From positions 9,725,141 through 9,789,140 of the forward strand of contig OZ023198.1 of assembly GCA_963995505.1 (NCBI GenBank): a DNA stretch of 64,000 nt, in the 5' to 3' direction. Position 1 is the stretch's first letter; every line of letters starts with the position of its first letter. Source of the stretch: Hypericum androsaemum. Its lineage: Eukaryota > Streptophyta > Magnoliopsida > Malpighiales > Hypericaceae. The position numbers and the translations under genes were made by a program. Of this stretch, positions 1 through 12,479 are shown in pieces. Under the pieces are notes generated by a model. That model was given only the letters and a program-made list of their open reading frames with translations, did no database searches and was not told the origin of the DNA.

Positions 1-1047
1 ATTCTATCTAATAAAATTATAATTCTTTTCTCTATAAATTAAATATTCTTGATCAAATCCATATTTAATTTAACCAACTTCAATTCGTAACCAAGACTAC
101 TGTTGTGTGACCCATAGGCCCTCATATGTCAAGCGATTAGTCAAACTAATGGTCTTAGTTTAACCCTAGACAATAAACCAGACAATCTCGATATATGAGG
201 TACGTTGCGAGGATACTGCAACTACCTGTAATGTGAAGCTCATAGTGGTATGATCCTTTCATTCACGAATACTCGATTAAGTCTAGAACATGATGATGTG
301 TCTGTTCAAATAACTTAATCATATTATCTCATCAATTAATTGATCATATTGTCATTTTAGACACCATTCTAAAATGACGTGCATTGGCCAATGACTAACG
401 ATCCAATTAATTATGAGAAGACAAGTATTCTCTCCAAGTCTATTAGAGGAATGAATCCTATTCTTGGCTCAACTACCACGCACATATACTTCGCAACGTA
501 CTTGACTCATGCCATATCTACCCCGTCAGGAGTGCAAGCGTCGGTCATGATCTAAGTGCATTACTCCGTATATGTCGTGCGTATTGACCTCAAGTCTGAG
601 GACTACTTCACTACTCCACAAACCGATATTACCGTAGACACGTAAATAGAATACACCAAACGGTTTTTCGGTCGGGTATGCCAATACTCTCCAAAGTATC
701 TGTGCATCCATCATGAAATACCTAGTATCTCGTAGTTGTGAGAACCACTACATCCTCTAAGGATATGATCCAGATCGCACACCAATCTCAATCGCATCAT
801 CGATATCCCATTCTCGATGATCATTGATTGGGGCTATTTAAGAACTATGTTCATAGTTATCCGAGATCTCACATTCTCAATAACAACATTAGTTCATGGG
901 AGCATAAACATGAATATATGCAAACAATCAAACATTATATCCATTTTATGTAATGCCGAATATTATTAATATAAATCAATAATACAACTGAATATGATCT
1001 AGTACAATGTCCTTATTACGATTGTCTCTAGGACATTAATACTAACA
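1..1047 (-). mobile_element. copia-1, 3' LTR (partial, cut by window edge)
   Basis: Bases 1-1047 repeat 7473-8519 almost base for base, so this is the second LTR of a minus-strand Ty1/copia element. Its outer part (about 908 bp, judged from the complete partner) lies outside the window. Read on the minus strand it begins TGTTAGTATT directly after a purine-rich tract, as a 3' LTR should. A 62-codon open frame at 526-714 recurs in the other LTR and is only LTR sequence. One difference I saw is c versus t near 112/7584, so the two LTRs are very similar and the insertion is young. Confidence 0.93.
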
Positions 1048-1061
1048 ATCTCCCACTTGGC
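1048..1061 (-). other. copia-1 polypurine tract
   Basis: On the minus strand the bases just before the 3' LTR read AAGTGGGAGAT. This is a typical plus-strand priming tract and sits immediately after the pol stop codon at 1062-1064. Confidence 0.85.
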
Positions 1062-4000
1062 CTAGAGCCAATCACCCATGCGTCTAACACCCAGACTTTC
1101 AAAGTGTCTGGCGTGTTGTTGCATACCCAATGGTTTGGTGAAAGGATCAGCTAGGTTATCCTCTGTGGGAACACGTTCTAACTCTATTTCCTTCCTCGCT
1201 ATGATCTCTCGGATCAAATGATAGCGTCTATGTACATGCTTGTTTCTGTTATTGGATCTTGGTTCCTTTGCCTGTGCAACTGCACCAGTGTTATCGCAAT
1301 ACACTTTTATTAGAAAACTGGCACTCGGAACTACCCCTAGTTCTTTCAAGAACTCTGAAACCCAGACAGCCTCCTTCGCGGCTTCTGATGCAGCAATGTA
1401 CTCAGCCTCGGTTGTTGAATCTGCGGTCGTATTTTGCTTGGAACTATTCCAGCTTACCGTCCCGCCATTGAGCATGAAGGCATATCCTGACTGTGATTTG
1501 AAGTCATCACAGTCAGTCATGAAACTGGCATCGGTAAACCCAGTTACCACAAGTTCTGGCTGTCCACCATAGACTAAGAAACATTCTTTAGTTCGTCTAA
1601 GATACTTCAGAATGTTCTTAACAGCAACCCAGTGACGTTCACCTGGGTTCTTCTGGTATCTACCAGTGATACTAATAGCGTAGGCCACATCTGGTCTAGT
1701 GCAAGTCATGGCGTACATGATTGATCCAATCGCAGATGCGTATGGGATACCTTCCATGTACTCGATTTCTGCTTCTTCAGAAGGACAATCCTTCTTTGAC
1801 AGCTTAATCCCATGATTCGCTGGCAGGTAACCTCTCTTAGAGTCCTCCATTTTAAAACGCTTTAGTACCTTGTCTATGTATGTGGATTGTGACAGCCCCA
1901 ACATCCTTTTAGATCTATCTCTATAAATCTTTATTCCAAGGATGTAGTAGGCTTCACCCAAGTCCTTCATCATAAAGGTCTTGGACAGCCAATCTTTCAC
2001 AGATTGCATTAGCAGGATACTATTTCCCAGAATCAATATGTCATCAACATATATGATAATGAAAACAGTCTTATCCCCTTGACATTTCCGATAAACACAT
2101 GGATCTTCCGCATTTCTAACGAAGTCAAACGTTTTGACAGCTTCATCAAAACGGATATTCCAACTCCTAGAAGCTTGCTTTAATCCATAAATAGATCTTT
2201 GTAGCTTGCATACTAATTATGAATTTGACTTGGATATAAAACCTTCTGGCTGTGTCATAAACACACGCTCCTCGAGGTTTCCATTAAGAAAAGCCGTTTT
2301 GACATCCATCTGCCAAATGTCATAATCATAGTATGCAGCTATAGCAAGTAAAATCCGAATGGACTTGATTTTTGCAACTGGTGAAAAGGTTTCGTCATAA
2401 TCAATGCCCTCGCGTTGCTTATAACCCTTTGCCACCAACCTAGCCTTGTAGGTTTGCACTTTACCTTCTGCATCGATCTTCTTCTTGAAGATCCATTTGC
2501 AGCCGATGGGTCTAACCCCTTCAGGTAATTCCACCAAGTCCCAGACTTGATTTGTATACATCGAGTCCATCTCAGATTTCATGGCCTCTAGCCACTTCTC
2601 TGAATTGATGTCTGACATCGCTTCAGTATAAGTCTTAGGTTCGTCCTTGTCCGGGATCTCCACATCATCGTGTTCCTCCAAGAGGAAACTAAACTTGATG
2701 GGTGGACGACGAATCCTCGTAGACTTACGGAGTTGCATTTCTGCAGGTTGTTCATTCTGATCGTGAAGAGGTTCTTCTGCGATGATCTGATCAACGCCAG
2801 AAGAATTCTCAGGAGCTATGCTCTCAAGCGTTTCCTGAGTAGGAGTTTGAACAATATCTAAATTGTCCTCATTCAGTCTAATTGGAGTAGCTCGCGTATG
2901 CGAGTTATCCCTAATTACGCTCCCACTGGCTGGAAGACTATCACCTAGTGAAAGACTCCCACCATGAGATTCACTGAATGCTCCCACTGATTCTTTATCG
3001 TGGTTATTCGACAAGTCTTCAGCCTCAGCATTATCTTGTGGTTCTTGAATTTCTTCAAGCTCTATCTTTTTACGACCTTGTCCTTTAAATATATAGTCAT
3101 TTTCAAGGAACGTCGCCTGTCTAGAAACAATAACCTTTTGTTTCTCAGGGAGATAGAAATAATATCCTTTTGTTTCCTTAGGATATCCCACAAAGTAACC
3201 CTTTTCACCTTTGGATTCCAACTTATCAGTGAGCATCTTCTTCACATACGCGGGGCAACCCCACGTTTTGATATGTAAGAATGATGGCTTCTTGCCACAC
3301 CATATCTCATATGGTGTTCTCTCAACTGATTTGGATGGAATCCTATTCAGAATGTAGATTGAGCATTGGAGTGCGTAACCCCAAAGAAATATTGGAAGAG
3401 AGGAGAAACTCATCATGGACCTTACCATGTCTAACAGGGTTCGGTTCCTCCTTTCGGACACACCATTCATCTGTGGTGTTCCAGGAGGTGTCCATTGTGA
3501 TTGGACCCCATGTAACCTCAAATAATCCAGGAATTCTTGGCTAAGGTATTCTCCTCCTCGATCTGATCGAAGAGTCTTAATACTCTTCCCAAGTTGTTTC
3601 TCTACTTCTGCCTTATACTCCTTAAACTTCTCAAAGGCCTCAGATTTGTGTTTCATAAGATACACATATCCATACCTAGAGAGGTCATCAGTAAAGGTAA
3701 TGAAGTATCCGAAACCACCCCTTGCTAGAGTGGGTAATGGTCCACACACGTCGCTGTGAACTAACTCTAACACTTCTTTGGCTCTTACCCCTTTCCCAGA
3801 AAAGGGTTTGTTAGTCATTTTACCTTTGAGACAAGATTCACAATTTCCATAAGACTGAAAGTCGAATGGGGTTAAGTAGTCTAACTTTCTTAACCTTGCA
3901 ATTCTTTTCTCATTTGCATGACCAAGTCTGCAATGCCATAAGAAGGTGGGATTTTCCTGATTACTTAATTTGAGCTTCTTGTTTTGCACATTAAGAACAT

Positions 4001-5246
4001 CATGTCCACTATTCAACAAATATAAACCATTCTCAAGATAGGCATTTCCATAAATAGTACCATTTAATGTAAAGTAGCAACTACTATTACAGAAATGAAA
4101 GGAAAAACCTTCAATGTCCAACATCGGAATGGAAATAATGTTTCTAGTGATAGACGGAACAAAATAACAATTATTAAGTTCCAATTCATACCCACTGGGT
4201 AAGTCTATACTATATGTCCCTACGCGTTCGACAACAACTCGTGCTCCATTTCCCACGCGTAGGGCGATCTCACCCGGTCTAACCGTCCTGCTGTTTTTAA
4301 GACCCTGCACATTCATACAAATGTGTGAGCCACATGCGGTATCTAATACCCAGCAGTCAGATCTATTAGTAGTCATGTTCATCTCAATGTCAAACGTACC
4401 TGTTCCAGAGCCAGAGACACCCAGTGCCTTGTTCTCAGCAGCCAGAACTTTACAGTCTCTCTTCCAGTGCCCCTTCCTCTTACAGTGGAGGCATACATCC
4501 TTGTCCACCCGCTCTTTCTTTTGAACACCACCCTTAGGTTTAAGGAACTTGGGCTTAGAACTATTCTTAGCCTTGTTGTTCTTCTTCTTTCTGCCTTTAT
4601 ATGCAGAGTTAGAAGAAGAGCCCACAACGAGCACATTCCTTTCCTTTGAGGTAGTACCTTCAAAAGTTTTAAGCATGTTATGTAGCTCAGGCATAGTCAC
4701 TTCCTTTCCGTTCATATTGTAGTTCACTATGAAGCTAGAATATGAATCAGGAAGTGACTGAAGGATGGCGCACACCGAGACGTCGTTCTCTAGTTTGATA
4801 TCTAGAGTACCCAACTTCTCGATGAGCCCAATCATCTTCAGAACATGAGGTGAAACCTTCCCTCCTTCAGACATTCTACACTTGAAGAGATCTCTCATGA
4901 CCTCATATTTCTCTGAACGAGATTGAGACTCAAAGAGATCCTTCAAATGCCTCAACATCTCATAGGGATTCATTCCATCATGTTGCCTTTGAAGCTCAGC
5001 GGTCATACCAAGTAACATAACACACTGCGCCTGTCTTGCATCATCCTGATGCTTCTTCTGAGCCTCTACGTTAAACGTAGCAAGTTCAGGAGAATTAGCC
5101 GCAGGGGTAATAGGGATGGGAGTGTCCAACACATACTCAATCCTTTCTTGCCTTAGCACCAAACGCATGTTTCGGTTCCAATCCAGAAAGTTTGGCCCAG
5201 CCAACTTGTTCGTTTCCATTATAAATCTCAATGACATGTTCGTCAT
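1062..5246 (-). pseudogene. copia-1 gag-pol polyprotein, one in-frame stop
   Basis: Single reading frame of 1,395 codons interrupted once, by TAA at 2217-2219; frame and flanking homology are unbroken on both sides. Order seen: gag (UBN2-type, residues about 20-200), CCHC zinc knuckle [14 protein letters not shown] (252-265), aspartic protease centred on LDTACGSH (D302), GAG-pre-integrase (HCRLGH ... CESC, about 438-472), integrase with D499, D562 and E598 (DD35E), then reverse transcriptase with [11 protein letters not shown] before the stop and YVDD after it. The last 324 codons hold the rest of RT and RNase H (TEAEYIAASEA). Such polyproteins drive cytoplasmic virus-like-particle assembly, reverse transcription and integration. 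The stop lies in RT, so this copy should be non-autonomous unless read through. Element order gag-PR-IN-RT-RH identifies copia; I do not assign a lineage. Confidence 0.93.
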
Positions 5247-6549
5247 TTCAACACACCTAAAGGAAATAAGTTAAAACGGGAATTAAACATAATTCCTATG
5301 ATCATCATTCAGCATTCAAAATAAACACGGCCTTTTACATTATTTTGTCTCCATTATTTTCACATACTCAACGACCTCATCGGAAGAGTACGAATTTATA
5401 TCTAATATAAATCTTAATGGACTAGGATCCACATTCCTGCTATCACAACCCCTGCTTTGGCTGGTGATTGTAACAGCATAACTGGTAGGTCTCGAAACCA
5501 ATTGTAGTTCATACAATTCCAAGTTATCGGACCCAGTCCAATTGATATCCCATCATTATTTCCTTGCTTTGGCTAGTGAAATAACTTAGGTGGTTTATAA
5601 CCATCACACGGCGACATTTACATGTCCCTATAAGAGTTCCATAAGACGTAGTTCCAAGCAAAAGACTTTGGTCTTAAATACTATAGAACGAAATCTCGGT
5701 TTCACTTAATTATGACGGAAGACATCATTCATTCTAAATGAAAAAACCATATTTAAGTTTGAGGAACATTTTAACGGGGTATATAACTTGCTCAAACAAG
5801 ATCCATTTATTGTCCACATATTATTTCATAAGATCCAACTTAGAAATTAAATGTAAACAGTTATTAGAATCTAATTCATTATTTTCAGTTCAGTTCAGGG
5901 ACCTAATTGCAATTTTAGAATTAATTCAGGTACCATACCGTAATTAACCATAAAGGCCGAATTTCAGAAACACCCCAAGGGCATATCTGCAAATTCAGAT
6001 TTTCTGAAATTGCAAGGATGCCCCTGAAGAACATCAAATTTCCAAGACCAAGTCCCTGGCAAATTTGCAGATCGGTCCCCGAACACCAACGACCGATCGG
6101 CGCCGCTCCAGCCGACACCGCTGGTCTCCAGGCCTAGCCTGCGACCGGACGAGTTCGCCGGAGTTGTCCGATACACGATTTGTGGCGCGTGGCTGCCGGA
6201 ATCCGTCGACGACGTGGTCGAAAATTTAATCCGACGACGCCTCGACGATGCGCAACGATCAACGTCGTTCCAGCGCTCACCGCCGGTACCACGACGACGC
6301 CTGCGACAAGGCGAGCTCGTCGGTGATAGCCGATTGTGGTGAAACGGCGCGTGGCCGTCGCGGTCGTTAACGACCGAACGACGGTTAACAAATTTTTTTT
6401 TTTTTTCACCCCGCGTCACACGCGAATATTAGGCAAAAATGCATATAGATACCTTGTGTTCTAACTGTTTTCTTACAGAAAGTCATTTCCAAAATTTTTA
6501 ACACAAAGAACTCATTAATTTTAAGTATACAGCCATAAAAATCAGCCTA
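5247..6549 (-). other. copia-1 5' untranslated leader (about 1.3 kb)
   Basis: Lies between the primer-binding site and the gag start. It includes a GC-rich stretch (about 6050-6400) with antisense and sense open frames that resemble no protein I know. Bases 5895-6050 resemble LTR bases 7225-7380 (shared run CAGGTACCATACCGTAATTA), so part of the leader is an LTR-related duplication. The length is unusual for copia, whose leaders are normally short. Confidence 0.6.
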
Positions 6550-6561
6550 GCTCTGATACCA
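6550..6561 (-). other. copia-1 primer-binding site (initiator Met tRNA)
   Basis: Minus-strand TGGTATCAGAGC matches the 3' end of plant initiator-methionine tRNA and sits 2 bp inside the 5' LTR, as in most plant copia elements. Confidence 0.92.
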
Positions 6562-6563
6562 AT

Positions 6564-8519
6564 TGTTGGAAATTATCAGCACGAACCTCTAAGGTCGTCG
6601 CAGCGGAAGTTAAAAATTTTATCCAACATGTAACTGATTTGGCGGTATAACATAAAACATAAGAGTATAGTTAGAGTGTTCTTACAAATCTCCGTAGATC
6701 AGAGCTCCTCGTGAATCGAATCCTTCTCGTTGCTCGAATCCTCTACTATGGTATCCACGTAGCCCTAGTCTACGAACTCTAGACAGTTGAAATCTTCGGA
6801 GAACTTGCTAGGACAATTCTCAACGAAGATCTAACTAGAGAAATATTTGTAGTGAGAATTCTCTTCTCTACAAATCTTATGTATAAGTCTTTTGGTGTGT
6901 TGGTGTGTTTTCTTCATCAAATGACACACCTATTTATAGTAAAGGAAATGGTAAGTGTAGTAGGTGGGAATCGATCCTAGCCACACGTGTAGTAGGTAGA
7001 AATTGATCCTAGCCATACAATGATCAATATTAATTAATCCCAAAAGGGATTATTGGTGGCAACCACCTAACACCTTCCACTCACCCTTTTAAAATAAATT
7101 CAGGGACTAAAATGTAATTTTCGGAAAACCCAAAAAGTTACAGAAACATCCGAGGACTAAACTGAATTTCTAGGAAAAGTCCAGGGATCAAACTGTAATT
7201 TTCTGTGTTGGTAAAATTACAAATAAATCCCTCGCAGGGACCAAATTGAAATTTCATGATTAATCCAGGTACCATACCGTAATTAATCATAAAGCCAAAA
7301 TTTCAGAAAAGCCCCAGGAGCTTATCTACAATTTCAGATTTCTCAAATTTGCAAAGAGGTCCCTACAGAATATATTTCCTTGACCAAGTCAATATGTCTA
7401 ACATATTTACTATATAAATATATACATAAATTATTTAATTAAATCTAATTTAATTAAACAATTGTAATTATAATTCTATCTAATAAAATTATAATTCTTT
7501 TCTCTATAAATTAAATATTCTTGATCAAATCCATATTTAATTTAACCAACTTCAATTCGTAACCAAGACTACTGTTGTGTGACTCATAGGCCCTCATATG
7601 TCAAGCGATTAGTCAAACTAATGGTCTTAGTTTAACCCTAGACAATAAACCAGACAATCTCGATATATGAGGTACGTTGCGAGGATACTGCAACTACCTG
7701 TAATGTGAAGCTCATAGTGGTATGATCCTTTCATTCACGAATACTCGATTAAGTCTAGAACATGATGATGTGTCTGTTCAAATAACTTAATCATATTATC
7801 TCATCAATTAATTGATCATATTGTCATTTTAGACACCATTCTAAAATGACGTGCATTGGCCAATGACTAACGATCCAATTAATTATGAGAAGACAAGTAT
7901 TCTCTCCAAGTCTATTAGAGGAATGAATCCTATTCTTGGCTCAACTACCACGCACATATACTTCGCAACGTACTTGACTCATGCCATATCTACCCCGTCA
8001 GGAGTGCAAGCGTCGGTCATGATCTAAGTGCATTACTCCGTATATGTCGTGCGTATTGACCTCAAGTCTGAGGACTACTTCACTACTCCACAAACCGATA
8101 TTACCGTAGACACGTAAATAGAATACACCAAACGGTTTTTCGGTCGGGTATGCCAATACTCTCCAAAGTATCTGTGCATCCATCATGAAATACCTAGTAT
8201 CTCGTAGTTGTGAGAACCACTACATCCTCTAAGGATATGATCCAGATCGCACACCAATCTCAATCGCATCATCGATATCCCATTCTCGATGATCATTGAT
8301 TGGGGCTATTTAAGAACTATGTTCATAGTTATCCGAGATCTCACATTCTCAATAACAACATTAGTTCATGGGAGCATAAACATGAATATATGCAAACAAT
8401 CAAACATTATATCCATTTTATGTAATGCCGAATATTATTAATATAAATCAATAATACAACTGAATATGATCTAGTACAATGTCCTTATTACGATTGTCTC
8501 TAGGACATTAATACTAACA
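6564..8519 (-). mobile_element. copia-1, complete 5' LTR (1,956 bp)
   Basis: Minus-strand ends are TGTTAG...CCAACA. It contains the whole of the LTR sequence also present at 1-1047. The outer end abuts bases that in the NAC-B copy (17671 onward) lie inside exon 4, so the element inserted into NAC-A. The 5 bp beyond the end (ATACA, 8520-8524) should be the target duplication, but the partner copy is outside the window. Confidence 0.93.
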
Positions 8520-9110
8520 ATACAACCAGCCCAGAAGAGGTAAACTAGCCCCGCAATGGTCATGTGTGCAAGAGCTTCGATTATCAAATGATCTTCAACT
8601 CATCCAATTTTATATTTTCATGATTCTTTCTGCAGGTAATGGCTGGACAACAATCTGATGATTCATTTACAGGCTATAACAAGCAATGTTATGGCGTTAA
8701 CCCGAGACCAGAGTCATCTGCAACACCAGAGGTCGATCAGTCCGACTACGATTTTTGGAATGAGCTTTCGGTGCACGATATGTTTTATGGAACTAGCGGC
8801 TTTTCAGCTGAACAAGGGTGAATGTAGTTCCACTGTGTCCTTTTTTCCCTCCACAAAATCATAATGAAATAGCTATAAAATGGAAATACCAAATAGATCT
8901 CCACGTACAATCCAAAATCTGAGGTAATGCACAGCCGGATTCCAATTCATTGCAATCTAACACATTACATCTGTTTTTCAGGTGGATGAAATAAGCTTGA
9001 TGCTTTCCAATAAGTCATATGCAGAGGAAGGCGTCGCGCGTTACAGCATCAGCACCATACCGCCTTTTTCGGGTTCTTTGAACCCCCAATTCTATCTGTA
9101 TCATGTGTGA
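8520..9110 (+). pseudogene. NAC-A: 3' remnant of a NAC gene
   Basis: Only the last exons survive because copia-1 inserted into exon 4. Parts by alignment to NAC-B/C/D: end of exon 4 (8520-8539, encoding ...TTSPEE), exon 5 (8636-8821, starting VMAGQQSDDSF and ending in an acidic-aromatic stretch DYDFWNELSVHD, stop TGA), and a possible alternative last exon (8982-9110, 43 codons starting VDEISLML). No NAC DNA-binding domain is present here; the 5' part would be left of the window if it still exists. In exon 5 the frame runs 15 codons longer than in the other copies because of small indels near 8775. Confidence 0.85.
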
Positions 9111-10640
9111 ATCTGCAAGTACGTAATAAATAACATAGGGTGGACTGGGAATAGGTACGGAAGAAGAGGAAATGATTCCCGTGCTGTAGTTCTATCCTTA
9201 GCTTATTAAGTGTTGTAGTTTTGGTTTCTGTAACGTAATTTTAGGGCGTGTGATTTAGAGGATTTGATACAAGTAAGTTGCCCCAAGTGGTGTTTATAAG
9301 AAACAGATAATGAAATTCTAGAGCTAGCAACTTATAGTGGACAAAGCCTCACGGGAATATTACAAGGTAAAGATTCCATGCGAACCAAACTGCCCCAAGG
9401 TTCCCAATACGAAGCATTCACAAAGATCGACTAGTTCAGATTCGAGTAAGATTTGACAAAACGACTTTACAAAAGAAGCAAGACAAAAACAAAAACATCA
9501 AAGACCATATTTACTTCCCTCTCACATTTGACAGAAATGACAATTTTTACTGCGGGAAGTTTGAGTACTTTTGAATAATAATGTTACTACTGGGCCCTTA
9601 ATTTTGTTGAAAAGATATTTGCCAGTTCCTGTAGACAGGAAAGGGCAATGTGAATGCTGCAACTAAGATTTTCGTATTTATCGATTGCTCAGAGGTGACC
9701 ATTTACACTGATTGCACGTTAAGTAAACAAAACACGTCTTAGAACTGTGGACTATACACTGGCCACTACCGCCGGATTGACTCGTTCATGTTAGCCGGCT
9801 TCCGGACCCAACAGGTTGTGCTACGTAGTAACTAACCCATGTCAGCTACCACCAACGCAGAAGATCAAAAGCGTGACAGGCCCTCGGACCTATACTCCGT
9901 CGATGATGGAAAGAGCGATGATCAAGCCACCACAACGATGACGACAATCATCAAAATGATCCCGAAAATGACCAAGAGCAGGCAACTCTGCATCAAGAAA
10001 TTTTAAATGTTATGTCTAACTTGAAGTGAACGAGTCAAGAACATATCAACGTCACTAGCAAACAATCTTTATAACATGGCCAAGAAATTTCAAGCAGAAG
10101 ATATCAAATGGGTCCTTGAAGAAGTTGCAGACTGCCAAACAGTTGCACATCCTTACTCAAGCCTATTGAGTTCTTCTCTTTTACTGTCCGAGATCAAACA
10201 GTTGCACATCCTTACTTTGCATTGCTGTAGGAATTCCAAGAATTGGCTAATGCTGTCTAAATAGGAGAATTCTCTTCTCCCTCGCCCACCTTTAGTCAAA
10301 AGCCACCTTAAGATTTTGATGCCCTGGGATCAGAATATGAATCACTGGGGCATAATTTTACGATTTCCGAAATGCTCAAGATAGGTCACGACCATTTTAA
10401 TCTACACGGATAAATTGAAAGTTGAAAATAACACCATCATTTTCCGTTAAATTACCATAGACGAATTAGATCGTTGGATTTTAGAAACTTTTGCAAGGTA
10501 TCATTAGTAGATTCGTTGAATGAACACAATTCACATGGAAATCGCTTCGATGTAAATATTACTCTTCAAGATACGGAGACAAAAATGAATAACTTTAACT
10601 TTAGAAGCCATAATGAAAACCGACAGTAGTAACCATACCA
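9111..10640 (+). other. NAC-downstream duplicated segment, no recognised gene
   Basis: This segment follows each NAC copy. Recognisable blocks are a purine-rich start (about 9478; also 18715, 42830, 54715), a block near 9620-9740 (also 42970-43090, 54850-54980), one near 9880-9990 (also 43235, 44195, 55045) and one near 10020-10130 (also 44340, 55190; reads MAKKFQAEDIKWVLEEVADC in one frame). The last looks exon-like but I do not recognise it. All copies carry frame-breaking differences, so I treat them as decayed gene fragments or UTR. At 10260-10640 I see only AT-rich sequence. Confidence 0.5.
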
Positions 10641-11660
10641 TTGGTAATCCATCTAGTGCACTAGATAGAAGATGAAAATTCAGAAGAATGACAGATCCGT
10701 TTGATCTTAATTGAATGTGTTGTCCAAAAAATCGTGAACCGAAGTTGTGGACCTGTTAGTGATAAAATTGAAATAAGTTGGATCTGTTTTACGGTTTTGA
10801 AACCACAGAGTACCCAAGTGATATTCGGTGAAACCACACGGTACTTAAATGTACTTTTTTCTATTTTTGATAGGCAACGCAAAATTTATTTATAAGTATA
10901 GAAAATTTATATAATACTTTATTAAATTTTTTGAATTGAATATGAAAATTCTAACATAATACTATGTGACTTGTTGTTCATGTCTAACTAATTATTTTAA
11001 ATTTTAGGTTGGATATAAAAAATTCAATTGATTAATCTCTTTTAACAGGTCAAACCCTTAATTCATTATCTTGCGTGGAAGAAATTGCAAGTCTGTCCTT
11101 GGCTATGAAGAAGAAGAAGAAGAAAGAAAGAAGTTTGAGAGGAAAAGTGAAAGATGGATCTTTGTTGATATGTTGCTGCTGGAATTTGCAGTTAATTGGG
11201 CTGGTTGTGAGCTGGGCCACGTCATTGGAGACTTGTTCAAGTTGGGCATGGTTAGTTGTTAGGTTAAGAAGAGTAATGGGCTAAGGTATTGGTTTGTAGG
11301 CCCAATCATGTGTACGTAATTTTGGATCAATGGGGATCTATAATTATGGAAACACTAAGATTCTAGATATGCTTGAATGTTATGTGAAATGGAAATGTCT
11401 ATATGTGTCTTTTTCTTCTACTCTTCTCTACACTAAAATTCTAATCTTTCAGGATCCATTCCATTTCTTCTACCTTGTAAATAATAATAGTTTAAATATT
11501 GTTGAAATAATTAAAATTTTATTTCGGTTTTAAAACAAATGTTAATTGCATCATTTATTAAAACGAGTGAAACATGGAAGGTGAAAAGGCTAAATTGCGA
11601 TCTTACTTAATAATAATGAATGCTGCTCTCCTCTACCTATATGGGTTAAAAGGTGATGAT
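10640..11660. repeat. Duplicated segment X, copy 1
   Basis: About 1 kb similar to 48100-49130 in the same orientation, with many substitutions and small indels. It contains a GAAGAA-rich patch at about 11107-11140 and several short open frames that are not conserved in length between the copies, so no gene is called. Confidence 0.7.
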
Positions 11661-11699
11661 TTTGCTTTGTAACTCCCACAATTAGCACACACTAATTCT

Positions 11700-11910
11700 T
11701 AATTACATGGCGGTCAGTTAAAAATATCGCTCGATCTTCCACACGCTAGCTGGAAAAAAAAACTACGACCACAATACGACACAAGAAGTCGCATTTAACC
11801 ACAATATGACTTTTTTCCTATTGTGGTTACGACAAAAAATGTCATACTGTAGTTATATATGATGAAAAAAATCGTATTGTGGTCAGTCACCTTTGCAGAC
11901 GTGAACACTA
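11700..11910. mobile_element. Short palindromic MITE-like repeat (CACAATACGAC family), copy 1
   Basis: The motif CCACAATACGAC and its reverse complement GTCGTATTGTGG alternate several times over about 150 bp, so the transcript would fold on itself. Similar sequences occur at about 45830-46000 and 49600-49830, always next to the foldback element or HSE module. No transposase, and the target duplication is unclear. Confidence 0.5.
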
Positions 11911-11949
11911 GATCCAAAAAACTTCAAGTTTTTATTTGGTCGAGAATTT

Positions 11950-12470
11950 TTTATTATAACATTTTATAGCATGAATCACGTATAGGCCATGCCATCATTC
12001 AGGCCTTTCAGCTACACAACCTACAGCACGATCCCGATGAAATATGTGAACAGAGATTGGATTAGCTGCGGACAATCTGAAATCAGCAGTATCAATTGGA
12101 CAGCACATCACGCTTTGGTACATCACAACAGCACACATGAATAACGACACATCTGGCATTGTGTATCTGTAATTTGTGATGTGCTGTCGGAAAATTAATG
12201 TGCCCTTGTGATGTGCTGTCAGAGTAATGTGTCGTTGTGATGTGCTGTCAGAATAATGTGTCGCTGTGATGTGCCGCTGGTGTAATGTGCCGTCGGGGTG
12301 ATGTACTGCTGATCCCCCATGTTGTCTGATTGGTGCCGCTGAGAGGTCAGTAGCACCGAATCCAACCCACCGGACAAGATTCTCCTGACATCTCGAGATC
12401 ATGCAGCAGGATGTATTGGTGCGAGACCTGAATGATGACGTGATGTGATGACAAGAGTGAGCAAAATATA
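11950..12470. mobile_element. Foldback element, copy 1 (arms of GTGATGTGCCG units)
   Basis: About 520 bp. The left half contains CGGCACATCACA-like units and the right half their reverse complements. The outer parts are also inverted: CATCATTCAGG at about 11992 and CCTGAATGATG at 12428. Further copies lie at 37850-38400, 46545-47060 and 50975-51510. Minus-strand open frames across it shift between copies and I regard them as non-coding. Confidence 0.7.
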
Positions 12471-12479
12471 CAATATTAA

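Noticed and set aside
526..714. 62-codon open frame repeated at 7998-8186
   Set aside because: Both lie in the copia-1 LTRs, so the repetition is explained by LTR identity; no domain and no independent conservation.
5964..6419. 151-codon Arg-rich frame on the minus strand
   Set aside because: Falls in the GC-rich copia-1 leader, overlaps other frames, low complexity, no family.
11995..12402. 135-codon minus-strand frame rich in His/Thr
   Set aside because: Encoded by the foldback arms; frame and length are not preserved in the other three copies.
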